Source: Chloroflexota bacterium
GTDB lineage: Bacteria > Chloroflexota > Anaerolineae > Anaerolineales > E44-bin32
DNA length: 5,144 bases
NCBI GenBank assembly: GCA_026390045.1
Contig: JAPLGR010000590.1
Coordinates: 1-5,144, forward strand
Reading direction: 5' to 3'
Shown: positions 1 through 5,144 of the stretch, piece after piece
How the letters are laid out: each line of letters begins with the position of its first letter
How positions within the stretch are numbered: position 1 is the first letter of the stretch
Translations under genes and position numbers: made by a program
Notes under the pieces: generated by a model
Told to the model about the DNA's origin: nothing
The model's input: the letters and a program-made list of their open reading frames with translations, nothing else
The model's database searches: none

Positions 1-801
1 AACGAAGACAGGAACTACTGCAGCAGGATCTGTTGTGGCGAGTCGATCAAGAACGCACTGAGACTGAAAGAGATCAACCCGAAGGTGGATATCTACGTTC
101 TCTTTCGGGATATGAGGACTTATGGCTTCAATGAGGACTACTACAGGGAAGCGGCAGATAAGGACGTGAAGTTCATCCGTTATGAACCGCAAGATCCACC
201 GGAGGTGAGAGCGGGTGAGTCAGAGGAAGGTCGGCCGGTCCTGAAGGTGACCGCCCCGGATTACATCCTGGGTGTGAAGGTCGAGATCGATGCCGATATC
301 GTCGCCTTGGCCGCTGCGATCACTCCCTCCGCAGGAAGTGAGGCAGTATCCCGGCTATTCAGGGTGACTCTGGGCCCGGATGGCTTCTTCCAGGAAGCTC
401 ATGTCAAGTTGAGGCCCGTTGAGTTCGCCGCAGACGGTGTCTATCTCTGCGGAATGGCTCACTATCCCAAGTCCATATCCGAAACGATCAACCAGGCCTA
501 TGGAGCGGCAGGCCGAGTCCTGACCCTTCTCTCACACGACACCATCATCGCTTCCGGCTCTGTTTGCGAGGTGGAGGAGAAGAAGTGCATCGGCTGTGGG
601 CAATGTGTCTCGGCCTGCGCGTATGACGCCATAGAGTTGCGGGAGACCCGACAGGCAAAGAAGGCTGTCGTGAATCCCGTGCTCTGCAAGGGAGACGGTC
701 TCTGCAACGCCAAGTGTCCCACGGGGGCAATTCAACTCAAGCACTTTACGGATGAAGAGCTGTTGGCCCAGATTGACGCCGCGGCGGAAGTCTACGCATG
801 A
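1..801 (+). CDS. hdrA: HdrA-like heterodisulfide reductase subunit A, C-terminal part (5' end outside window)
   Basis: The reading frame is open from base 1, so the gene starts upstream; a GTG at 85 is internal. It encodes the last 266 residues of an HdrA-type flavin/iron-sulfur protein, a soluble cytoplasmic electron hub. Visible near the start is the CSRICC motif (local Cys7, 11, 12), followed by the family segment VYVLFRD-type 'DIYVLFRDMRTYGF'. A Rossmann-like stretch leads into a two-cluster ferredoxin domain. The first cluster motif is CIGCGQCVSAC (local residues 196-206). The second is CKGDGLCNAKCP, where the usual second cysteine is aspartate (local residue 232). The end, about 30 residues after the last cysteine, is typical of HdrA. 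FAD-binding and N-terminal parts are off the window. In known systems HdrA takes electrons from MvhD, and an MvhD-type gene follows here, which supports the call. A QmoA/HdrA2-type paralogue cannot be excluded without the N-terminus. Confidence 0.93.
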   Translation, partial: NEDRNYCSRICCGESIKNALRLKEINPKVDIYVLFRDMRTYGFNEDYYREAADKDVKFIRYEPQDPPEVRAGESEEGRPVLKVTAPDYILGVKVEIDADIVALAAAITPSAGSEAVSRLFRVTLGPDGFFQEAHVKLRPVEFAADGVYLCGMAHYPKSISETINQAYGAAGRVLTLLSHDTIIASGSVCEVEEKKCIGCGQCVSACAYDAIELRETRQAKKAVVNPVLCKGDGLCNAKCPTGAIQLKHFTDEELLAQIDAAAEVYA

Positions 802-853
802 ACAGTGTGTGGATTCCGGTGGTCCAGGATACATGTGAAGGGCATCAGAATAA

Positions 854-885
854 GCCCCTCGACCCCTCGAATCCTTGAATCCGTG
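854..885 (+). repeat. Degenerate tandem octamer repeat, four units
   Basis: The gap between hdrA and the next gene contains four head-to-tail 8-base units: CCCCTCGA (854-861), CCCCTCGA (862-869), ATCCTTGA (870-877) and ATCCGTGA (878-885). The first two are identical and the others keep the CC..GA pattern. The following ACC could begin a fifth. No gene, clear promoter or terminator hairpin was seen in the rest of 802-917. From memory, similar CCTTGAA/CCTCGAA intergenic repeats occur in anaerobic bacterial genomes, but function is unknown and this was not checked. Confidence 0.65.
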
Positions 886-904
886 AACCTGGTCTTCGTC
901 GTTG

Positions 905-912
905 AAAGGTGG
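905..912 (+). promoter_or_regulatory. Ribosome binding site deciding the ATG 918 start
   Basis: AAAGGTGG, one mismatch from an ideal AAAGGAGG, ends five bases before ATG 918. This supports 918 as the start of the selenoprotein gene rather than the internal ATG at 1047. An in-frame GTG at 909 lies inside the motif and is less likely. Confidence 0.7.
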
Positions 913-917
913 AAGGA

Positions 918-1766
918 ATGAGTACAGCGCCCAAGTTCAAACCTAGGATCCTGGGCTTCGTATGCCACTATTGAGCATACGGCGCGGGGGACGCGGCTGG
1001 AGTTTCCAGACTTCAATACACAACTGAAACCAGGCTGATACGCGTCATGTGTTCCGGCAGGGTGGACCCGGAATTCGTGTTCCGGGCCTTCTCCAACGGA
1101 ATGGATGGGGTGTTCATTGGCGGCTGCCGTCTCAATGAATGCAACTACGTGACTCATGGGAACTACCATGCGCTCAACATGACGCTTCTGTGCAAGAGGA
1201 TCATGGAACACGTGGGGCTGAATCCAGATAGGGTAAGGATCGAGTTCATGTCCTCCGCTGAGGGGAACCGGTTTGCCGAAGTGATGGGCGACTTTGGCGA
1301 TCAGGTGAACAAGCTGGGCCCTCTCGGCAAGACCGAAGGAGTGGGCCAACGCGAACTGGAGTCCAGGCTAGCGGAAGTCAGGAAGCTGGTCCCCTACATC
1401 AAGCGGGTGAAGAACGAGAAACTGGCGTCACGTCTCGTGAACCCAGAAGAGTGTGACGGGCTCTTCACCAAGGACGAAATCGATAGGCTCTTCAGCGAAG
1501 TCGTCTCGTACTACATCGACCCGGAGAAGTGCCAGGCTTGCATGATCTGCGCGAAGAGATGCCCTGTCGAGGCGATCCTCGGTGCCAAGAACCAGGTCCA
1601 CGTCATTGATCAAGAGAAGTGCATCAAGTGCGAGACCTGCTTCGAGGCTTGCCCCACGAGATTCGGCGCGGTGACGAGGATCTCTGGCGGGCCCGTTCCA
1701 CCTCCGTTGCCTGAAGAAAGAAGGACGATCGTCAGAAAGAGCAAGGAAGGGCAAGAGAGGTCCTAG
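918..1766 (+). CDS. Selenocysteine-containing MvhD/VhuD-like FeS subunit fused to a 2x[4Fe-4S] ferredoxin domain
   Basis: This 282-residue protein is read through an in-frame TGA at codon 19. Residues 1-130 or so match the MvhD/FrhD family (hydrogenase iron-sulfur delta subunit), which carries a [2Fe-2S] cluster and passes electrons to HdrA. The visible family landmarks are GFVCHY-Sec-AYGAGDAAG (Cys16, Sec19), VSRLQY, the strongly conserved RVMCSGRVDPEF (Cys45), and GGCRLNEC (Cys70, Cys75) followed by HGNYH. A helical linker at about 135-200 leads to a ferredoxin domain with two complete CxxCxxCxxxCP motifs (Cys205/208/211/215 and Cys235/238/241/245). The tail is Pro-rich and charged. ATG 918 was chosen for its SD sequence and because starting at ATG 1047 would remove the first 43 residues, including the cluster motif. 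It sits just after hdrA, its known partner. No MvhA or MvhG is present, so hydrogenase coupling is not supported. A Cys-to-stop mutation or read error is the alternative, but Sec is known at this type of site in the family. Confidence 0.88.
972..974 (+). other. In-frame TGA read as selenocysteine (Sec19)
   Basis: The frame from ATG 918 reads GFVCHY, then TGA, then AYGAGDAAGVSRLQY and RVMCSGRVDPEF without a shift. In MvhD homologues this position is the second Cys of CxxC, in contexts like C-N-W-C-S-Y-x-G-A-D. Family-like coding on both sides, with a single TGA exactly at a Cys site, indicates recoding. Methanogen VhuD and some bacterial FrhD/MvhD-like proteins are known selenoproteins. The gene's true stop is TAG at 1764-1766. 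Confidence 0.87.
995..1012 (+). promoter_or_regulatory. Candidate bacterial SECIS hairpin
   Basis: CTGGA (997-1001) pairs with TCCAG (1005-1009) around a GTT loop. With A1010 bulged, GG 995-996 can extend the stem by pairing with CT 1011-1012. The loop begins with G and lies 27 bases after the TGA, which suits the bacterial SECIS pattern (a G at the start of the apical loop, roughly 16-37 bases downstream, as recalled). A competing GC-rich hairpin (983-986 with 992-995, loop GGGGA) sits nearer, at 12 bases. Folding was done by eye only. Confidence 0.5.
1754..1760 (+). promoter_or_regulatory. Ribosome binding site for the GTG 1766 start
   Basis: AGAGAGG lies five bases before GTG 1766 and inside the end of the preceding gene. 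The GTG shares its G with the upstream TAG stop, an arrangement typical of translational coupling. Confidence 0.65.
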
Positions 1767-3844
1767 TGTCGCCGGTTGGCGCAACCTATTGGGGCATACC
1801 GGGGTATGTCATCTTCTGGGCGTTGTTCGCCATCGCCTTCGGCTTGTTTCTGCAAAGGGTCTACTTCCTCTATCGCCTCATGCGTCTGGGGAAGCAGGAG
1901 AACCGCTTTGGCAGGATAGGGGAGAGAGTCGGGGGAATGCTGGTCGAGACCGTTTCTCAGTGGTGCAGCCTGAAGACCGTCACTCCAAAGGATCGGGCCG
2001 GGATAGGACACGCCCTTGTCTTTTGGTGCTTTTGCCTGTTCTTCGTGGGCTACATCATCTTCATCGGTCTGGCGGGAGGCTTTGGGCTTGCTCCGCTGAT
2101 TGCGCGCACCCCCTTCGAGACCGCCTATTCTTCGATCCTGGACGTTGCCGCGGTATTGGTGACTCTGGCCCTGATCGTGGCAGCGATCCGGCGCTACGTC
2201 CTGAGACCGCAGAGACTGGTGCCTTCAGCTGAAGCCGCGATCATCCTGCTGATGATCTTCTCCCTGATGGTGCTCCACGTTCTCGGCGAAGCCTTCGACC
2301 TTGCGGCCCGCGGGGTTCACGCCTCCTGGCCTCCCCTGGGGGCAGCGCTGGCAGGCTTCCTCAGCAGAAGCGGCCTCTCGCAAGGGACACTGGAGGCAAG
2401 CTACCGGGGAGTGTGGTGGCTGCACTACCTGGTGATCCTCGGCTTCTTGGTCTATGTTCCCCGGTCCAAGCATCTGCACATACTTGCCTCCTTCGTGAAT
2501 GCCTTCTTCAGACCCCTGGGACCTAGATTGGCGCTCGCGCCCATCGCTCTTGAGGAGCAGGAGACCTTTGGTGTATCGAAGATTCAGGACTTTACCTGGA
2601 AGGATCTGCTTGACCTCTATGCCTGTGCTGTCTGCGGGCGGTGTCATGTCAATTGCCCCGCCCAGTTGAGTGGCAAGTCTCTCTCGCCCAGAGAGTTCAT
2701 CCGCAGCTTGAAAGAGCACTTGCTGGAGGCAGGTCCCGGTTTGCTCGCCCGTCAGACGGGGACCTCTTCGGTAAGTCAGGCAGAGACCCAGACCGACACC
2801 CCAACCAAGACCCCGCTGAAGACAATGATCGGTGATGTGGTCACCGAGGAGGAGATCTGGGCTTGCACCACGTGCGGCGCGTGCCAAGAGGTATGCCCGG
2901 TCAACATCGAACACGTGCGCAAGATCATCGACCTCAGACGTAACCTGGTGCTGACGCAGGAGAAGATGCCGGAGACTGCCCGGGCTATGCTCAGAAACAT
3001 GCAGTCAAGAGGGCACCCATGGGCGGGGATCCAGTCCCTGAGATTGAGGGGCGACTGGACAAGTGACTTGGGGCTCAGGATACTGGCTGAAGGTGATAGC
3101 GCGAATACTCTGTTCTGGGTCGGTTGCACCGGGGCTCTTGTCGAGCGTAATGTCGTAGCGACGCTTTCCATGACGCGGGTGTTGAAAGCGGCAGGAGTCG
3201 ACTTCGCGGTATTGGGCGAATCCGAGGCCTGCTGTGGCGACCCGGCCCGAAGAGCGGGCTATGAGTTCCAGTTCCAGATCATGGCGGAGCAGAATATCGA
3301 GACTCTCAAGAGCCACAACGTTCGAGAGATCATTGCCTCCTGCCCCCACTGCTACAACACCATCAGGAATGAGTACCCAAGGTACGGCGGCGATTTCAAG
3401 GTGGTTCACTATTCCCAGCTCATTGCCGACCTGGTCAGCCACGGGAAGCTGAGACTGACCAACGAGCTGAGTTCCAGACTCACCTACCATGACCCATGCT
3501 ACTTGGGCCGTTACAACAGCATCTATTTGGAGCCGCGCCAAGTTCTTCAGGCGATCCCCGGGACAAAGCTCGAGGAGATGGAACGCTCGCGAAACACGAG
3601 CTTCTGTTGCGGCGGCGGCGGCGGACACATGTGGATAGAAGAACAGCCCGGTACGACAAAGATCAATCAGATGCGCCTGGCAGACGTCCTCAAGACCGGG
3701 GCTGAGACCGTAGTGACTGCCTGTCCCTATTGTCTGCAGATGTTCGAGGAGAGCATCGAGCACAAGGGGATTGGGGACTCGTTGAAGGCAAGAGACCTAG
3801 TCGAAGTCGTTGAAGCAGCGATGACGCAGTCTCGGCTTGACTAG
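1766..3844 (+). CDS. Membrane-anchored FeS oxidoreductase with NarI-like haem b domain, two [4Fe-4S] clusters and two CCG domains (EtfAB:quinone oxidoreductase / HdrD-like)
   Basis: This 692-residue protein has three parts. Residues 1-245 form a membrane domain with about five hydrophobic helices (near 10-37, 82-107, 121-142, 155-175, 217-232). His82, His171, His220, His236 and His238 are candidate haem b ligands, as in NarI/HdrE-type domains. Residues 287-297 and 367-377 each carry a CxxCxxCxxxCP cluster motif, as in HdrC. The rest holds two complete CCG domains: Cys454, Cys489-490, Cys526/529, and Cys578, Cys614-615, Cys653/656, the HdrB/HdrD-type non-cubane cluster ligands. This architecture matches the FeS oxidoreductases often next to etfBA that link ETF to menaquinone (EMO family). 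The immediately following etfB and etfA strongly favour that role over CoM-CoB heterodisulfide reduction. Start is GTG 1766, overlapping the previous stop by one base. A Thr-rich linker at about 331-353 separates the cluster motifs. Quinone specificity cannot be read from the sequence. Confidence 0.87.
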   Translation: MSPVGATYWGIPGYVIFWALFAIAFGLFLQRVYFLYRLMRLGKQENRFGRIGERVGGMLVETVSQWCSLKTVTPKDRAGIGHALVFWCFCLFFVGYIIFIGLAGGFGLAPLIARTPFETAYSSILDVAAVLVTLALIVAAIRRYVLRPQRLVPSAEAAIILLMIFSLMVLHVLGEAFDLAARGVHASWPPLGAALAGFLSRSGLSQGTLEASYRGVWWLHYLVILGFLVYVPRSKHLHILASFVNAFFRPLGPRLALAPIALEEQETFGVSKIQDFTWKDLLDLYACAVCGRCHVNCPAQLSGKSLSPREFIRSLKEHLLEAGPGLLARQTGTSSVSQAETQTDTPTKTPLKTMIGDVVTEEEIWACTTCGACQEVCPVNIEHVRKIIDLRRNLVLTQEKMPETARAMLRNMQSRGHPWAGIQSLRLRGDWTSDLGLRILAEGDSANTLFWVGCTGALVERNVVATLSMTRVLKAAGVDFAVLGESEACCGDPARRAGYEFQFQIMAEQNIETLKSHNVREIIASCPHCYNTIRNEYPRYGGDFKVVHYSQLIADLVSHGKLRLTNELSSRLTYHDPCYLGRYNSIYLEPRQVLQAIPGTKLEEMERSRNTSFCCGGGGGHMWIEEQPGTTKINQMRLADVLKTGAETVVTACPYCLQMFEESIEHKGIGDSLKARDLVEVVEAAMTQSRLD

Positions 3845-3848
3845 GAGG
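3843..3848 (+). promoter_or_regulatory. Ribosome binding site for etfB
   Basis: A perfect AGGAGG overlaps the last two bases of the preceding stop codon and lies eight bases before ATG 3857. It fixes the etfB start and points to strong translation within the same transcript. Confidence 0.8.
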
Positions 3849-3856
3849 GGAGCACT

Positions 3857-4651
3857 ATGAACACGATCGTCTGTGCCAAACAAGTACTTGACCCCGAGAT
3901 ACCACCGGCCAGATTCAAGATCGACCCTGAGGCGAAACAGGTTATCCCTCCTCCCGGCGTGCCGCCTGTGATCAGTGTCTATGATGAACGCGCGGTCGAG
4001 GCAGCCTGCCGACTCAAGGATAAGCACAACGGGAAGATCACCGTGCTAAGCATGGGGTCGGAGAAAGCTGCTGACGTCATCAAGCACGCCATATCGATGG
4101 GGGCGGACGATGGGTTCCTGCTCCAGGATCCAGCCTTCGAGGACCTAGACAGCTTTGGCACGGCTCACGTCCTGGCCAAGGCGATCCAGAAGATCGGCGG
4201 GTATGACCTGGTTCTGTGCGGCCGGCAGGCTGCGGACTGGGGCGCTGGTCAGGTTGGCTCCATCCTGGCTGAGATGCTTGGCATCCCTGTCGTCACCCTC
4301 GCCTGTGATGTGCAGGCCGAGGACAAGACGCTCAGGATCAAGAGGCTAGTGAGCGATGGCTATGAAGTGCTGCAAGCTCCCATGCCCTGCCTGGTAACCG
4401 TCAGCACTGAGATCGGCATGCCTCGCCTTCCCGCCGGGGTCCGCCTCATGATGGTCCGTAAGAAGCAGATTCCGATCTGGAACGCGCAGGACCTCGGGGC
4501 TGAGCCCGCGCAGTTGGACAAGACGAAGGCGCATATGGAAATCACCGGCCTCTCCGTGCCGACACGAAAGACGGAGTGCGAACTCATCACTGGTAGCACT
4601 CCCGGCGAGGCTGCTGCCAATCTTGCCCTGGAGATTGCGAAGCTCATCTGA
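3857..4651 (+). CDS. etfB: Electron transfer flavoprotein subunit beta
   Basis: This complete 264-residue protein has the length of the EtfB family. It forms the cytoplasmic ETF heterodimer with EtfA and binds AMP or a second FAD, moving electrons from acyl-CoA dehydrogenases. Family landmarks in order are the N-terminal IVCAKQVLDPEIP, DERAVEAACRLKD (residues 43-55), VLSMGSEKAADVIKHAISMGADDG (63-86), YDLVLCGRQAADWGAGQVG (116-134), LGIP, and the signature region DGYEVLQAPMPCLVTV to MPRLP (167-192). The loop after GRQAAD reads WGAGQVG where many homologues have GDTAQVGP, so a usual nucleotide-phosphate Thr is missing. The gene lies 12 bases after the membrane FeS gene and 25 before etfA, so all are probably one operon. 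Context favours ETF that delivers electrons to the membrane protein. Whether it bifurcates cannot be decided from this sequence. Confidence 0.95.
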   Translation: MNTIVCAKQVLDPEIPPARFKIDPEAKQVIPPPGVPPVISVYDERAVEAACRLKDKHNGKITVLSMGSEKAADVIKHAISMGADDGFLLQDPAFEDLDSFGTAHVLAKAIQKIGGYDLVLCGRQAADWGAGQVGSILAEMLGIPVVTLACDVQAEDKTLRIKRLVSDGYEVLQAPMPCLVTVSTEIGMPRLPAGVRLMMVRKKQIPIWNAQDLGAEPAQLDKTKAHMEITGLSVPTRKTECELITGSTPGEAAANLALEIAKLI

Positions 4652-4664
4652 CTGTGGGATGAGC

Positions 4665-4670
4665 GGAGGG
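4665..4670 (+). promoter_or_regulatory. Ribosome binding site for etfA
   Basis: GGAGGG ends six bases before ATG 4677. An in-frame ATG at 4659 would add six residues but has only a weak GTGGG upstream and would place this motif inside the coding sequence, so 4677 is preferred. Confidence 0.7.
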
Positions 4671-4676
4671 CGGTCA

Positions 4677-5144
4677 ATGGAAGATCATAAGGGCGTCCTG
4701 GTTTGCGGTGAGATCGCTGAAGGCAGACTTGCGCCGATCACACTGGAACTCCTCGGAGTGGGGAGGCAGCTTGCCGACGAGCTGGGCGAGGACCTGAAGC
4801 TCCTGTTGATGGGCAGCAAGGCCGGGGGCCTTGCTCAGGAGGCCATCGCCTATGGCGCAGACAGCGTCCATGTTGCTGAGGACAGTCTCCTGGATGACTA
4901 CAGCTCTGATGCCTACACTCAGGTAGCGGCTGACTTCTGCCGCAAGGTGTCTCCTTCCATCATGCTTCTTGGGCATACGGACATCGGCTTTGATCTGGCT
5001 CCACGATTGAACGGTCGTCTGGGGGGTGGGCTCGCCATGGACTGTCTGGGGTTATCCATTGACCCGGCGACCAGGCTCCTGGTCTCGACCAGGGCCGTCT
5101 TCGGTGGCAACGCCCACGCCACGATGGTCTCCAGGTCTGCGCGG
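4677..5144 (+). CDS. etfA: Electron transfer flavoprotein subunit alpha, N-terminal part (3' end outside window)
   Basis: The first 156 codons are present and the frame is open to the last base. The sequence shows the EtfA N-terminal domain: GVLVCGEIAEGRLAPITLELLG (residues 6-27), GRQLADELG, IAYGADSVHVAED, GHTDIGFDLAPRLNGRL (99-115), then GLAMDCLGLSIDP and the FGGN motif (142-145) that in homologues precedes the FAD domain. The C-terminal FAD-binding domain is off the window. In GHTDIGFDLAPRL the usual GRDLAPRL arginine is Phe105. The pairing with etfB directly upstream confirms the call. EtfA carries the FAD that exchanges electrons with partners, here probably acyl-CoA dehydrogenases and the membrane FeS protein. 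Start ATG 4677 rests on the GGAGGG site. Confidence 0.93.
   Translation, partial: MEDHKGVLVCGEIAEGRLAPITLELLGVGRQLADELGEDLKLLLMGSKAGGLAQEAIAYGADSVHVAEDSLLDDYSSDAYTQVAADFCRKVSPSIMLLGHTDIGFDLAPRLNGRLGGGLAMDCLGLSIDPATRLLVSTRAVFGGNAHATMVSRSAR

Noticed and set aside
802..917. Promoter or terminator in the gap after hdrA
   Set aside because: No convincing -10/-35 pair and no stable GC hairpin followed by a T tract was found by eye.
799..921. Possible read-through of the hdrA TGA (799-801), as the frame stays open to the TGA at 919-921
   Set aside because: HdrA homologues end near this point, the downstream frame has no family similarity, and it runs through the octamer repeat. A normal stop is simpler.
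1047..1766. Gene start at ATG 1047 with bases 918-1046 untranslated
   Set aside because: It would cut off conserved MvhD sequence (CxxC region, AGVSRLQY) encoded in the same frame, and ATG 1047 has no good SD sequence.
918..1766. Pseudogene with a premature stop
   Set aside because: Only one in-frame stop is present, it is TGA, and it falls exactly on a Cys site known to be Sec in the family. The rest is intact and followed by a coupled gene.
3005..3763. Long minus-strand open frame (252 codons), plus another at 2225-2914
   Set aside because: Both lie opposite the well-supported membrane FeS gene and their translations show no recognisable motif; they are by-products of G+C-rich coding sequence.
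4659..4676. Earlier in-frame ATG for etfA
   Set aside because: Weak SD, and the better GGAGGG at 4665-4670 is correctly spaced for ATG 4677.
4989..4991. Phe in place of Arg in the EtfA GRDLAPRL motif as a sign of lost function
   Set aside because: A single substitution in an otherwise well-conserved domain, and the position's role cannot be judged without the rest of the protein.

Overview
The window holds five co-directional genes (+ strand), closely packed apart from one 116-bp gap. They make up a redox cluster of an anaerobic, beta-oxidation-type or acyl-CoA-oxidising bacterium. In order: the 3' end of hdrA (heterodisulfide reductase subunit A-like flavin/FeS protein); an MvhD-type gene fused to a two-cluster ferredoxin domain; a large membrane-anchored FeS protein with two CCG domains, resembling EtfAB:quinone oxidoreductases (EMO/DUF224-type) and HdrD; etfB; and the 5' end of etfA. 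Both outer genes run off the window.

The main result is that the second gene is not a 239-residue ORF beginning at 1047. It starts at ATG 918 and reads through an in-frame TGA at 972-974. Conserved MvhD sequence lies on both sides of that TGA, and the TGA falls exactly on the second cysteine of the family's N-terminal CxxC motif. The simplest reading is a selenoprotein with CxxU (Cys16, Sec19), 282 residues long. Hairpins that could act as a bacterial SECIS follow the codon. A standard gene caller would truncate this gene and lose the metal-site motif.

Layout: 1-801 hdrA C-terminal part; 802-917 a gap with a degenerate tandem octamer repeat and no clear promoter or terminator; 918-1766 MvhD(Sec)-ferredoxin; 1766-3844 membrane FeS/CCG oxidoreductase, overlapping the previous stop by one base; 3857-4651 etfB; 4677-5144 etfA, incomplete. 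Good Shine-Dalgarno sequences precede the last four genes.

Inferred function: EtfAB collects electrons from acyl-CoA dehydrogenases. The membrane FeS protein passes electrons between ETF and the quinone pool through b-type haem and FeS centres. The HdrA/MvhD pair is a soluble FAD/FeS module of the kind used in flavin-based electron bifurcation or confurcation, possibly linking ferredoxin to this chain. No hydrogenase MvhA/MvhG subunits are visible, so the electron donor or acceptor of MvhD is open.

Organism: the G+C-rich composition, strong SD sites, heavy AGG/AGA arginine use and Hdr/Etf/selenoprotein content suit an uncultured strict anaerobe, such as Desulfobacterota (syntroph or sulfate reducer) or Chloroflexota (Dehalococcoidia-like). 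The sequence alone does not decide between these.
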